Notes under the pieces: model-generated
The model's database searches: none
What the model saw: only the letters and a program-made list of their open reading frames with translations
Told to the model about the DNA's origin: nothing
Translations under genes and position numbers: made by a program
Part shown: positions 24,622 through 32,647 of the stretch, in pieces
How positions within the stretch are numbered: the stretch's first letter is position 1
Layout of the letters: each line of letters starts with the position of its first letter
Source: Alphaproteobacteria bacterium UBA2966
GTDB lineage: Bacteria > Pseudomonadota > Alphaproteobacteria > UBA2966
Assembly (NCBI GenBank): GCA_002348365.1
Contig: DEBC01000029.1
Span: 1-35,133 of the forward strand
DNA length: 35,133 bases
Direction of reading: 5' to 3'

Positions 24622-25877
24622 GAGATGACCTCAGCAAAAGGAAGAAATTCAACCATAGTGCCCGGTACCACCTCTGTCATGTCTTCGGGCAATTCAATCA
24701 AGCCATCGGACTCAACCAGCGAACGCAAGATGCCAGCCCCTTCCCGAGCGAATTTCTCCGCCTCCGGAGTCCCATCTTTTCCCGATTTTAGGCGTGCACG
24801 AACCCATTCACGACGGTTGCGTTTCTTGCGGTGACTGAAGTCTGCACGAACCCGGTAAAGTTTTGGCTCCAGGTCCGTCCCGCCGGCGAGTCTGAGTAAC
24901 AGCGGACGGGCGAACCGAATGAAGGTGACCATGGCTGCAACCGGATTCCCGGGGAGACCAACAAATGGAGTCCCATCCACCTGCCCGAGAGCCAGCGGAC
25001 GGCCCGGTTTGATGGCCAAGCGCCAAAAGTACAGTGAGCCGTTCTCAGAAACCGCATTTTTCACATGGTCTTCCTCCCCCACAGAAACACCACCGGACGT
25101 CAACAGGATGTCCTGTTCCTGCGCTGCGGAACGGAGCGCAACGGCCACGGCATCGGGATCGTCAGGAAGAATGCCGAGGTCAATCACCTCTACCGGCAAC
25201 GCCTCCAGCAACGACATCAATACGTAACGATTCGAATCGTAAATTGCGCCTTCAGGGAGGAGCTTGCCTGGTTCCCTGATCTCGTCGCCGGTTGAAAAGA
25301 CAGCGACTCGGACGGATTGATATACAGATAATTCCGTTCGACCGACCGAGGCTGCAATTCCAAGGTCTTGCGCGCGTAGCAGCTGACCCCGTCTCAGAAC
25401 GACATCACCCTTCTCGACGTCCTCGCCGGCCCGGCGGCTGTTTGCGCCAGGCGAGAGCCCGGGTGGAATAACCACGTTGTCACCATCGATCTCACAATCC
25501 TCTTGCATGGCAACGGTGTCGTGGCCGCTCGGCATGACTGCGCCAGTGAACACGCGAATGGCTTCTCCTCGACCAGGAACGACGGTAGCGGGATGGCCTG
25601 CCGCCGCTCGGTCAACGACACGGAAGGATGTGTCTTGGCCGTTCCGCAAGCTCTCAAAAGCAAACGAATAGCCGTCTACGGCAGAGTTTCCTTTTGGTGG
25701 GACGCTATAGTCCGAGATCACGTCTTCGGCGAGCACACGCTTTCTTGATTGCCGCAGCGGGATCATCTCTTGAGTTCCGATCGGCTCGATGCGGCCGGAT
25801 AGCAGGTTCAATGCCTCTGCAGTCGTCATCAGATGATCGTCCGCGGCAAAGCAATCGTCGGAAAGTTGCACCTTCAC
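24618..25877 (-). CDS. moeA: Molybdopterin molybdotransferase MoeA
   Basis: MoeA inserts molybdate into the adenylated pterin. I chose the GTG at 25877, preceded by AAGGA and placed 7 bases after the mobB stop, giving 419 residues; an upstream frame start at 25958 would run back into mobB. Visible motifs are VLAEDVISDYSVPPKGNSAVDGYSF, the GGVSVGEEDHVK stretch, FWRLAIKPGRPLALG and VGLPGNPVAAMVTF. It is followed by moaD with a 4-base overlap. A second MoeA-like copy is not present in the window. Confidence 0.95.
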   Translation of the reverse strand: MKVQLSDDCFAADDHLMTTAEALNLLSGRIEPIGTQEMIPLRQSRKRVLAEDVISDYSVPPKGNSAVDGYSFAFESLRNGQDTSFRVVDRAAAGHPATVVPGRGEAIRVFTGAVMPSGHDTVAMQEDCEIDGDNVVIPPGLSPGANSRRAGEDVEKGDVVLRRGQLLRAQDLGIAASVGRTELSVYQSVRVAVFSTGDEIREPGKLLPEGAIYDSNRYVLMSLLEALPVEVIDLGILPDDPDAVAVALRSAAQEQDILLTSGGVSVGEEDHVKNAVSENGSLYFWRLAIKPGRPLALGQVDGTPFVGLPGNPVAAMVTFIRFARPLLLRLAGGTDLEPKLYRVRADFSHRKKRNRREWVRARLKSGKDGTPEAEKFAREGAGILRSLVESDGLIELPEDMTEVVPGTMVEFLPFAEVIS

Positions 25878-25884
25878 ATATCCT

Positions 25885-26403
25885 TCATGGCGATTCGGTT
25901 CGTGCCGAAGACAAACCACAGTGCGCGATGATGAATTTCGCGATGGCGGGTGGATCATCGAGACTCAACTGTGGAACGGGCAGATTGTTTAAGGGACCCG
26001 TACTGGCAACTGCAACAATATGTGGATCGTCGCATTGGAGCAGAGGCTTTCCCAATTCAGGACGGTGCACCTCCAGTTTGTCGATGGGTTCGCGTTTGAA
26101 TCCTTCCACCAATACGACGTCCGCCGGGCTGAGATGCGAAGCAAGCTGAACGAGCGTCGGTTCTGGCTCATCACCGTTTTCGTGCATCAACACCCAGCGC
26201 TGGCTCGACGTGACCAAAACTTCGGCTGCTCCGGCACGTCGATGCTCGTATGAGTCTTTCCCAGGTTGATCGACGTCGAACGAATGGTGTGCATGCTTGA
26301 TGGTTGATGCTCGCAAGCCGACTTCTGCAAACAATGGTAGTAGCGCTGTCACCAGGGAAGTCTTGCCGCTGCCGCTCCAGCCAGCAATGCCAAACAGCTT
26401 CAT
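25885..26403 (-). CDS. mobB: Molybdopterin-guanine dinucleotide biosynthesis adaptor MobB
   Basis: This GTP-binding protein assists formation of the MGD cofactor. From the ATG at 26403 it has 172 residues; an upstream start at 26520 lies within the C-terminus of pgsA and adds an arginine-rich leader. The P-loop GWSGSGKTSL (8-17) is followed by KHAHHSFDVDQPGKDSYEHRRAGA, characteristic of MobB, and VVLVEGFKREPIDKLEVHR. It precedes moeA in the same run. No mobA lies in the window. Confidence 0.94.
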   Translation of the reverse strand: MKLFGIAGWSGSGKTSLVTALLPLFAEVGLRASTIKHAHHSFDVDQPGKDSYEHRRAGAAEVLVTSSQRWVLMHENGDEPEPTLVQLASHLSPADVVLVEGFKREPIDKLEVHRPELGKPLLQCDDPHIVAVASTGPLNNLPVPQLSLDDPPAIAKFIIAHCGLSSARTESP

Positions 26404-26431
26404 GTCCGCGTCCTCGGATTCACGACTGGAT

Positions 26432-27064
26432 CTAGCCGTAAATCTGCGGCTTTGGCTTGTTGGCCGGGTTTCGGTCGGCGGGGCTTCCCTGAGCTGCGTC
26501 CTGCTCCGATCCAGTGGCAATATGCGCGAGACCGGCTCGGAGATAGTCGTACCCTGTGTAGAGGGTCAGCGCCGCGGCGACCCATAGGCAGACCGTCCCA
26601 ATCTCCTTCGCGGGCAACAACATATCGCCGGCGTCTCCAGACAACAAAAATGCTATAGCAAGGATTTGCAGGGTCGTTTTCCATTTGGCCAGTCTGCTGA
26701 CGGGTACAGGTACATGCAGTTCGGCAAGAAACTCGCGTAGACCCGAAACCAGTATTTCACGGCAGACGATAATCACCGCTGCCAGAACGGTAAATCCATC
26801 GATTCGGCCGAATGCGATTAACATGACAATCGCTGCTGCGATCAGCAGTTTGTCCGCAACAGGATCCAGAAAACGGCCCAGCATCGACATTTCGCCGCGC
26901 AGACGTGCCACGTATCCATCAAGAAAATCTGTAACGCCGGCAGCACAAAATATGCCCAAAGCGACCCAATCCGCGGTGGTCCCGGGTATAAAAAACGTTG
27001 CCACAAGTCCAGGTATCACGAGTATTCGTGAAAGCGTCAGCAGGTTGGGAAGGCTCGTGATCAT
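26432..27064 (-). CDS. pgsA: CDP-diacylglycerol--glycerol-3-phosphate 3-phosphatidyltransferase
   Basis: PgsA makes phosphatidylglycerophosphate in the inner membrane, the first committed step to phosphatidylglycerol (a substrate of Lgt). It has several membrane segments and a perfect CDP-alcohol phosphotransferase motif: in DFLDGYVARLRGEMSMLGRF and the following DPVAD, every D, DG, AR, G, D and D falls at the expected spacing. The ATG at 27064 (210 residues) fits better than the one at 27073. It is followed after 28 bases by mobB and lies 69 bp downstream of uvrC. Confidence 0.95.
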   Translation of the reverse strand: MITSLPNLLTLSRILVIPGLVATFFIPGTTADWVALGIFCAAGVTDFLDGYVARLRGEMSMLGRFLDPVADKLLIAAAIVMLIAFGRIDGFTVLAAVIIVCREILVSGLREFLAELHVPVPVSRLAKWKTTLQILAIAFLLSGDAGDMLLPAKEIGTVCLWVAAALTLYTGYDYLRAGLAHIATGSEQDAAQGSPADRNPANKPKPQIYG

Positions 27065-27133
27065 GCCAAGCAATCCTATGGGTGCTGTCCGCGTCTCATA
27101 TTCAAGATGGTGCTAGTCATCATTACGATACCG

Positions 27134-29068
27134 CTAATCCTCAGGATGAAAGTGATCGTAGATAGCTTTGGCTACGCCGTTGGAAATGCCCTCTACTGCC
27201 TCAAGATCAGCCAATCCGGCTTGTTCCACCGAACGGGCGGAACCGAAATGATGCAATAGTGCTCGTTTCCGCTTGGTGCCGATTCCCGAGATTTCATCCA
27301 GTGTCGAACGACCAATTTTCTGGGACCGCTTGGCGCGGTGGCTTCCGATGGCATATCGGTGGGCCTCGTCCCGGAGACGCTGGAGGAAATACAGCACTGG
27401 ATCATTGGGCTCCAGCGAGAACGCCGCCTTTCCCGGTACATGGAGTGTTTCTCGCCCCGCATTGCGATGAGGACCTTTGGCGATCGCAGCCAATCCGACG
27501 TCTGACACGCCGAGGTCGGCGAACACCTGTTGGGCAGTGTGAAGGTGACCGGTGCCGCCGTCGATCAAGACTAGGTCTGGCCACTGCTGACCTTCTCGAT
27601 CTTCATCCTCTTTGAGTAGACGCGAAAACCGACGAGTCAGCACTTCGGTCATCATGCCGTAGTCGTCACCGGGCGTGAGATCCTCTTGCTTGATATTGAA
27701 CTTCCGATACTGGTTCTTGAGAAGACCTTCAGCTCCCGCGACGATCATACCGCCGAGAGCCGCACTACCATGGATGTGACTATTATCGTACACCTCGATG
27801 CGTTCGGGCGGTGTTTCGAGCCCAAAAATACGTGCTACGCCTTCGAGAAGTCGGCGCTGAGAGGCGCTTTCAGCGAGACGGCGCGCCAAGGCCTCTCGGG
27901 CATTGTTCACCGCGTGCTCGATGAGTTGGCGTTTTGCGCCACGATGCGGCACCCGAACGTTTACCCGCCTTTCGGCACGGACGGCGAGGGCCTCCTCGAC
28001 TATGGTACGGCCGTCGACTTCATGGCTGGTCAGCAACAGCGAAGGTGGGGTCTTATCAGCATAGAACTGGCCGACAAAGGCCGTTAGCACCTCCTCGATC
28101 GTGTCGCTTTTTGCATGTGCGGGGAAATACGCCCGATTGCCGTAATTCTGCCCGGTTCGAAAGAAGAACACCTGAACACAGGTTTGACCGGCATCGCGGT
28201 ACGCTCCAATAACATCGGCTTCTCCAAGCGTCGGAATGTTAATTCCTTGCTTGGCCTGTATCTGGGTTAGCGCCCGAATTCGATCGCGATAAACAGCAGC
28301 TGTTTCGAATTCAAGATTGCTGCTGGCCTCCTGCATACGCGTCGAGAGTTCTTGTTGTGTCCGGTGACTCCGGCCTGACAGGAATTCGCGTGCTTCATGG
28401 ACAATCTGCTCGTAGGCCTCATGGCTGATTTTTCCAACGCATGGCGCCGTGCATCTACGAATTTGGTATTGCAGGCATGGCCTTGTTCGGGTCGAGAATA
28501 TGCTGTCCGTACACGAGCGGAGTGGAAATGCTCGTTGCAGCGCGTTGATTGTTTCGTTGACGGCTCCGGCAGAGGCGAACGGCCCAAAGTACTCTCCGCG
28601 CCGACTTCGTGCCCCACGGTGTTTGGTGATTTGAGCCCATTCGTGATCACCGGTGACGAGAATATATGGAAAGGACTTGTCGTCTCGAAGCAGGATGTTG
28701 TAGCGCGGTTTCAGTTCCTTGATGAGGTTTGACTCAAGCAAAAGCGCCTCGACCTCGGTGTGTGTCGTAATGAATTCCATATCGGCGGTCGCGGCGACCA
28801 TGCCGAGGATGCGGGTCGACAGCCCTTTCAGATTGGCATACGAGGCAACCCGCTTTTTCAGGTTCTTTGCTTTGCCGACATAGAGAACTTGTCCCTTTTC
28901 ATCGATCATTCGGTACACACCCGGGCTGTTTGGGAGTGTCTTCAGGTGCGAGCGAATGACAGCTCGCCCACGTGAGATGGATGGGGCGGCAGGCTCACGA
29001 GAAGTGCTCTGAGATGCAGAGGCAGCGCGATGTCGGGGGCGCTGAACGTCTTGCTGGATTTCCGTCAT
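27134..29068 (-). CDS. uvrC: Excinuclease ABC subunit C
   Basis: UvrC makes both incisions in nucleotide excision repair. The 644-residue protein has a GIY-YIG nuclease domain (PGVYRMIDEKGQVLYVGKAKNLKKR, about 49-73), a UVR segment for UvrB contact (around LEFETAAVYRDRIRAL), the C-terminal RNase H-like nuclease region (DNSHIHG, LVLIDGGTGHL) and tandem helix-hairpin-helix motifs (ISGIGTKRKRALL and AVEGISNGVAKAI). About 38 N-terminal residues precede the GIY-YIG domain. Its partner UvrB is encoded 4-6 kb upstream on the same strand. Confidence 0.97.
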   Translation of the reverse strand: MTEIQQDVQRPRHRAASASQSTSREPAAPSISRGRAVIRSHLKTLPNSPGVYRMIDEKGQVLYVGKAKNLKKRVASYANLKGLSTRILGMVAATADMEFITTHTEVEALLLESNLIKELKPRYNILLRDDKSFPYILVTGDHEWAQITKHRGARSRRGEYFGPFASAGAVNETINALQRAFPLRSCTDSIFSTRTRPCLQYQIRRCTAPCVGKISHEAYEQIVHEAREFLSGRSHRTQQELSTRMQEASSNLEFETAAVYRDRIRALTQIQAKQGINIPTLGEADVIGAYRDAGQTCVQVFFFRTGQNYGNRAYFPAHAKSDTIEEVLTAFVGQFYADKTPPSLLLTSHEVDGRTIVEEALAVRAERRVNVRVPHRGAKRQLIEHAVNNAREALARRLAESASQRRLLEGVARIFGLETPPERIEVYDNSHIHGSAALGGMIVAGAEGLLKNQYRKFNIKQEDLTPGDDYGMMTEVLTRRFSRLLKEDEDREGQQWPDLVLIDGGTGHLHTAQQVFADLGVSDVGLAAIAKGPHRNAGRETLHVPGKAAFSLEPNDPVLYFLQRLRDEAHRYAIGSHRAKRSQKIGRSTLDEISGIGTKRKRALLHHFGSARSVEQAGLADLEAVEGISNGVAKAIYDHFHPED

Positions 29069-29162
29069 GATCTGTTGCCGTGAAGCATAACACCGGCGCG
29101 TGCGACCTGCCTCCTAAATTTCAATCCCAACAACGAACTGTGACTTCACACAAATGTCATAC

Positions 29163-29183
29163 TATCCACGATTCATGTGGATA
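29163..29183. repeat. Inverted repeat TATCCAC-N7-GTGGATA overlapping a DnaA box
   Basis: Two perfect 7-bp arms surround GATTCAT. With its flanking bases, the right arm forms the consensus DnaA box in reverse orientation. It may be a DnaA-responsive element or simply a hairpin upstream of uvrC. Confidence 0.45.
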
Positions 29184-29245
29184 AGTTTGTGGGAAATGGT
29201 GTTGCCAAGGGGTGCAAGTGCGGCAAACCTTCGCGTTCAACACAA

Positions 29246-29264
29246 TTGCCTAAAGATTAGGCAA
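29246..29264. repeat. Inverted repeat TTGCCTAA-AGA-TTAGGCAA
   Basis: Two perfect 8-bp arms around a 3-base centre lie about 170 bases after the folB stop and about 180 bases before uvrC, next to AT-rich sequence. There is no long T-tract, so an operator is as plausible as a terminator. Confidence 0.45.
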
Positions 29265-29430
29265 ATTATTTAACTAACTGATTTTTAATATAAATTCTAT
29301 GTCAAGCGCTTTATAGGGCCAGAGTGCGGAAACTTTGGACTTAGGGCGGCAATTTGCGATCAATAAATATTCGCCTGTGCACAACTTGTCGGTAAACGGC
29401 GATGAAATACCCAAAGTAATCGTTGAGTTA

Positions 29431-29844
29431 TCAATGCTCAGATCGGAATCTCTCGATCTCAACACCAACACTTTCCGCTTCCGGAATGGCGTGAAGTTTT
29501 TCGATTCCCACGCGAACGCCCTCTACACGTTCGTCGACAAAACATAAATCCACGATCATTTCCGCCAATGTTTCAACCAGGTTTATGTGACCTTGTTCCA
29601 ATACTTCTTTCACACTGAGGACAATGTCTTCATAACTGACGACATTGTTAATCTCGTCGTCGAGTGGCCCTTGGGGGTCCTTAATCGCTAGCTCGAGGTT
29701 TATGCGGACTTGCTGTGGCGTGGATTGCTCGTGACGATACACCCCGACGCGAGCTGGCAAGACCAGGTTTCGAACCACAACCTTCCGGGAACTCCGTGTC
29801 GGCAGGACCTGGCCACGTCCTGTCTGCGGAAGAGATTTAGCCAT
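29431..29844 (-). CDS. folB: Dihydroneopterin aldolase
   Basis: FolB converts dihydroneopterin to 6-hydroxymethyl-dihydropterin in folate synthesis. The core LVLPARVGVYRHEQ, VSYEDIVLSVKEVLEQGHINLVETLAEMI and GVRVGIEKLHAIPEAESVGVEIER are diagnostic. I chose the ATG at 29844 because GGAGGTG lies about 8 bases upstream; a GTG at 29847 is also possible. It follows the FolM-like gene by 40 bases, so a second pterin enzyme sits beside it. An N-terminal extension of about 20 residues precedes the aldolase core. Confidence 0.93.
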   Translation of the reverse strand: MAKSLPQTGRGQVLPTRSSRKVVVRNLVLPARVGVYRHEQSTPQQVRINLELAIKDPQGPLDDEINNVVSYEDIVLSVKEVLEQGHINLVETLAEMIVDLCFVDERVEGVRVGIEKLHAIPEAESVGVEIERFRSEH

Positions 29845-29884
29845 CACCGGCCACCTCCATACATCGGGATTGACGGTATTTGCC

Positions 29885-30682
29885 TCACTCCACGAGGTCC
29901 GTGTCGTCCGGGTGCCGGCGCCATTTGAGATGTTGTCCGCCGTCCAATGCGATCATCTGTCCTGTCATCGCTGGTGATTCGAGGATGAACTTCACAGCCG
30001 AACCTATCTCCACGGGTGTCGTGCCAATGCCGAGCGGAGTGGAGGCGATTTGCGCTGAGAAGTGTTCCGAACTCTGTCTTGGGCTCGGCAATGTTGGACC
30101 CGGTCCGACAGCGTTAACGCGGATATTCGGCGCCAACGCAAGCGCACAGGTTTGGGTGAGGGTCCAAAGTCCCATCTTGCTGACCGTGTAGGACGAAAAA
30201 TATGGAGTGAGGTTCCAGACTCTCTCGTCGAGGATATTGATGACACATCCTGGCTCCCCTTTTTCGAGTGCCAAGGCAAACGACTGGGTCAAAAAGAACG
30301 GAGCCCGCAAATTTATATCAATGTGACGGCGCCATGAGTCTGCGGTCGCCGTTAGAACGTCATCTGGTTCGAACACAGAAGCGTTGTTGATTAAACAGGT
30401 TACAGGACCCAGTTCCGACGAAGCGCGGGCGATCAGATTCTTGGCCGATTCATCGTCAGCAAGATCTGTGGAGATTGTGGTGGCGTTTCCCCCACGTGCT
30501 TCAATCTCTTCCGCAAGTTCATCCGCTTCGGCGGACGAACGCAGATAGTGAATGGCGACCGCCCAGCCCTCTTCAGCCAACGCATCGCATATTGCCCGGC
30601 CAATGCGTTGACCTCCTCCGGTAACCAGAGCGACACCAGGCTCCAATCCCCGTGCGATCGACGACGTTTGTGTTGCGTTCAT
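29885..30682 (-). CDS. Pteridine reductase/FolM-like short-chain dehydrogenase
   Basis: The 265-residue SDR has the cofactor motif TGGGQRIG (21-28), with Arg in place of the usual Gly as in pteridine reductases and FolM, and NNAS at 99-102. The catalytic set is Asp152 (in ILDER), Tyr165 and Lys169 rather than Ser-Tyr-Lys; the 13-residue spacing of Asp to Tyr is that known for pteridine reductase PTR1. Adjacent folB supports a role in reducing dihydromonapterin or dihydrofolate. It overlaps the antiporter gene by 4 bases (ATGA). The specific substrate is inferred. Confidence 0.87.
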   Translation of the reverse strand: MNATQTSSIARGLEPGVALVTGGGQRIGRAICDALAEEGWAVAIHYLRSSAEADELAEEIEARGGNATTISTDLADDESAKNLIARASSELGPVTCLINNASVFEPDDVLTATADSWRRHIDINLRAPFFLTQSFALALEKGEPGCVINILDERVWNLTPYFSSYTVSKMGLWTLTQTCALALAPNIRVNAVGPGPTLPSPRQSSEHFSAQIASTPLGIGTTPVEIGSAVKFILESPAMTGQMIALDGGQHLKWRRHPDDTDLVE

Positions 30683-31668
30683 GGGGTCAACATGGCCGTC
30701 TCAGGCGCCAGAACAGGAACCCCAAAGTACTGAATGGATATGAATCCAACATACGCTATGGAGAACAAGACCCCGGTACCGCGGCCAATCGGAATTTGGC
30801 GAATGGCGAAGGGCAAAAGAACGAGGGCGGCAGCCATCATGACCCACAGGTCAAATTGAAGCGTTTGTTCGGGGATGCGCACTGGAATGATGAGTGAAGT
30901 GATCCCCATCACACCCAGTATATTGAACATGTTGCTTCCGACGACGTTGCCCACGGCTATACCACCGTGCTTTCGAACGGCAGCGACAATGGTCGTTGCC
31001 AGTTCAGGTAGGGACGTTCCCAGTGCTACCAGCGTGAGGCCGATGACAGTTTCGGAAACACCCCATGCGCGGGCGACACCGACCGCGCCGTTGATGAGGA
31101 TATGCGATCCGAATAGAAGTCCGGCCAACCCGACAACGATGAAGCCAAGAAACACGAGTACGGATTGCGGAAAAGCGCCAACGCCGTCGAATTCTTCGCC
31201 GTATTCGTCGTGTCCCTGGCCGTCATCACGCTCGGAAACGTAGGAATTGATGAGGAAAGCCAGGAGCACCGCAACAAGAATGGCGCCTTGCCAGGCCACC
31301 AGCGTTCCCGTCCAGCAGAAGGTGACAAAGAGCACGCTGGCCGCGATCATCACGACGACATCGCGGTTCAGGGACGGAGCTTGACAGACGATGGGAATTA
31401 AGAGGGCGGGTGCGCCCAATACGAGGAACACGTTGGCGACATTGCTTCCGACCACGTTGCCGATTGCCAGACCAGGTACGCCATTTAGAGCCGCTTCAAT
31501 GCTGACGATGAGTTCCGGCGCAGATGTACCAAAGGCGACCACCGTCAATCCGATGACAAGTGGTGAAACACCCAGTCTCCGTGCCAGTGCGACAGCGCCA
31601 CGGACGAGAAAATCTCCTCCGAGAAGCAATATGACGAGACCACCGACCAACTGAAGATAAATCAACAA
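30679..31668 (-). CDS. Calcium/sodium antiporter (CaCA family, YrbG-like)
   Basis: The 329-residue inner-membrane protein contains the two inverted alpha-repeats of the family. The first is VIGLTVVAFGTSAPELIVSI with GNVVGSNVANV, and the second is VIGLTLVALGTSLPELATTI with GNVVGSNMFNI. Between them is a cytoplasmic-type acidic loop (SERDDGQGHDEYGEEFDG). The start is TTG with GGAGG 5 bases upstream; a second TTG follows directly. It is coupled to the FolM-like gene by an ATGA overlap and lies 40 bases after the CBS gene. Ion specificity is by family only. Confidence 0.93.
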   Translation of the reverse strand: MLIYLQLVGGLVILLLGGDFLVRGAVALARRLGVSPLVIGLTVVAFGTSAPELIVSIEAALNGVPGLAIGNVVGSNVANVFLVLGAPALLIPIVCQAPSLNRDVVVMIAASVLFVTFCWTGTLVAWQGAILVAVLLAFLINSYVSERDDGQGHDEYGEEFDGVGAFPQSVLVFLGFIVVGLAGLLFGSHILINGAVGVARAWGVSETVIGLTLVALGTSLPELATTIVAAVRKHGGIAVGNVVGSNMFNILGVMGITSLIIPVRIPEQTLQFDLWVMMAAALVLLPFAIRQIPIGRGTGVLFSIAYVGFISIQYFGVPVLAPETAMLTP

Positions 31669-31708
31669 CTACGCCTCCACGGCTCAAATCAAGATTCGAT
31701 ATGCAAAT

Positions 31709-32095
31709 TCATGTCGTTTCTTCAGTCTCGCCCAGGTCCGTGTACGCCAACACCATATCACGCAGGGTGGCGATGCCTACGAGATTGCGGTCGTGATCGA
31801 CCACCAGGCCGCGGGAGAGGTGGAGATCGCTCAGCAGGCGCGCGGCGTACTTCACGTCCATGTCAGCATCTAACGTGACAACAGGTTTGGTCATGACTTC
31901 ATAGGCGTCGACTCGATCCAGGGAGCGGTTCTTGGCGATTACATCCCGGGCGATGTCCGACACCGCGATCAGGCCCAGTTCATCGCGCTCGTCATGACGT
32001 TCGATCACCAAGGAGCTGACTCCAAACCGGGCCATCAATTGAAGGCCGCCTCTGGTAGAAGCAGGTGGTTCGACCGTGTGCGCGTCGGTCTGCAT
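31709..32095 (-). CDS. CBS-domain pair protein
   Basis: The 128-residue protein is essentially two CBS motifs. The first is MQTDAHTVEPPASTRGGLQLMARFGVSSLVIE with LGLIAVSDIARDV; the second is VMTKPVVTLDADMDVKYAARLLSDLHLSRGLVV with LVGIATLRDMV. CBS pairs usually bind adenine nucleotides as regulatory modules. No catalytic domain is attached, so it may regulate a partner, possibly the antiporter encoded 40 bases downstream, though this is only positional. No clear ribosome-binding site precedes the ATG. The upstream 132-bp gap to the small hypothetical gene suggests its own promoter. Confidence 0.88.
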   Translation of the reverse strand: MQTDAHTVEPPASTRGGLQLMARFGVSSLVIERHDERDELGLIAVSDIARDVIAKNRSLDRVDAYEVMTKPVVTLDADMDVKYAARLLSDLHLSRGLVVDHDRNLVGIATLRDMVLAYTDLGETEETT

Positions 32096-32227
32096 TCGGT
32101 CAGATTGCGCGATTGGGTATTTCTTAGCGACTCATTGGGCCACACCACTACGATATACATCAATCGTTGGCTGAAAGACCTTTGCGTCGAGCGAACTGAT
32201 CCTGTCACCCGATTTGTGACCCCACGA

Positions 32228-32572
32228 TTAATGCGAGTGGCGATGCAGGATTTGATCCCTCATTCCGGTGTCGTAGAGAAGTCCAGATGGTGTGAGATGA
32301 ATAGCGATGGGAAATTCACCCCGCGCCAGGCCTTTGCGCTCTAGTGCCCGCCACACGGCTTCGTTGCGAAGACCCGTTGCATCCTTTGCCATCACCACTG
32401 CATCGCCCACATGAAAATGATTCCCGTGCGGCGGCGGAAACTGGGTGATCAAGACTTCACCGGTCTCCGGAAAATTCGTTGATGTCCTTGGGTCATCCGC
32501 AAGGGCCTGGAGAATCGCCAGGGTCTTGCGCTGCAAGCTGTTCAGCCGGAGTGGATTGGCTTTCGGAGGCAT
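32228..32572 (-). CDS. Small conserved hypothetical protein downstream of uvrB
   Basis: The 114-residue protein has an N-terminal helical part (LNSLQRKTLAILQALAD), then ETGEVLITQFPPPHGNHFHVGDAVVMAKDATGL, a helix NEAVWRALERKGLAR and a final beta-like stretch FPIAIHLTPSGLLYDTG. The pattern of a helical segment followed by a wing-like beta hairpin suggests a winged-helix-like fold, but I cannot confirm it. The His-rich PHGNHFHVG could bind metal. It follows uvrB by 75 bases on the same strand. I have the impression of similar alphaproteobacterial proteins of unknown function, but no name. Confidence 0.75.
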   Translation of the reverse strand: MPPKANPLRLNSLQRKTLAILQALADDPRTSTNFPETGEVLITQFPPPHGNHFHVGDAVVMAKDATGLRNEAVWRALERKGLARGEFPIAIHLTPSGLLYDTGMRDQILHRHSH

Positions 32573-32647
32573 CGGTCCATGAAAATGTAAAAAGTGGGAA
32601 TCGGCGAATTATTAGGACGGACAGTATTCGAGACTGTTGATGTTCAG

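Larger units (their letters stand above)
29069..29430. other. AT-rich intergenic region with DnaA-box-like sites
   Basis: This 362-bp gap between folB and uvrC is the longest in the window and holds no credible gene. Its middle (about 29241-29310) is strongly AT-rich. It contains a consensus DnaA box, TGTGGATAA (29176-29184), a weaker CTATCCACG (29162-29170) in inverted orientation to it, TGTGGGAAA (29188-29196) and TGTGCACAA (29376-29384). The uvrC promoter should also be here, but I could not place it convincingly. Confidence 0.4.

Noticed and set aside
29274..29547. Short open frames on both strands in and beside the folB-uvrC gap (29274-29471 minus, 29335-29547 plus).
   Set aside because: They lack ribosome-binding sites and recognisable content, and partly overlap folB; the AT-rich gap is better read as non-coding.
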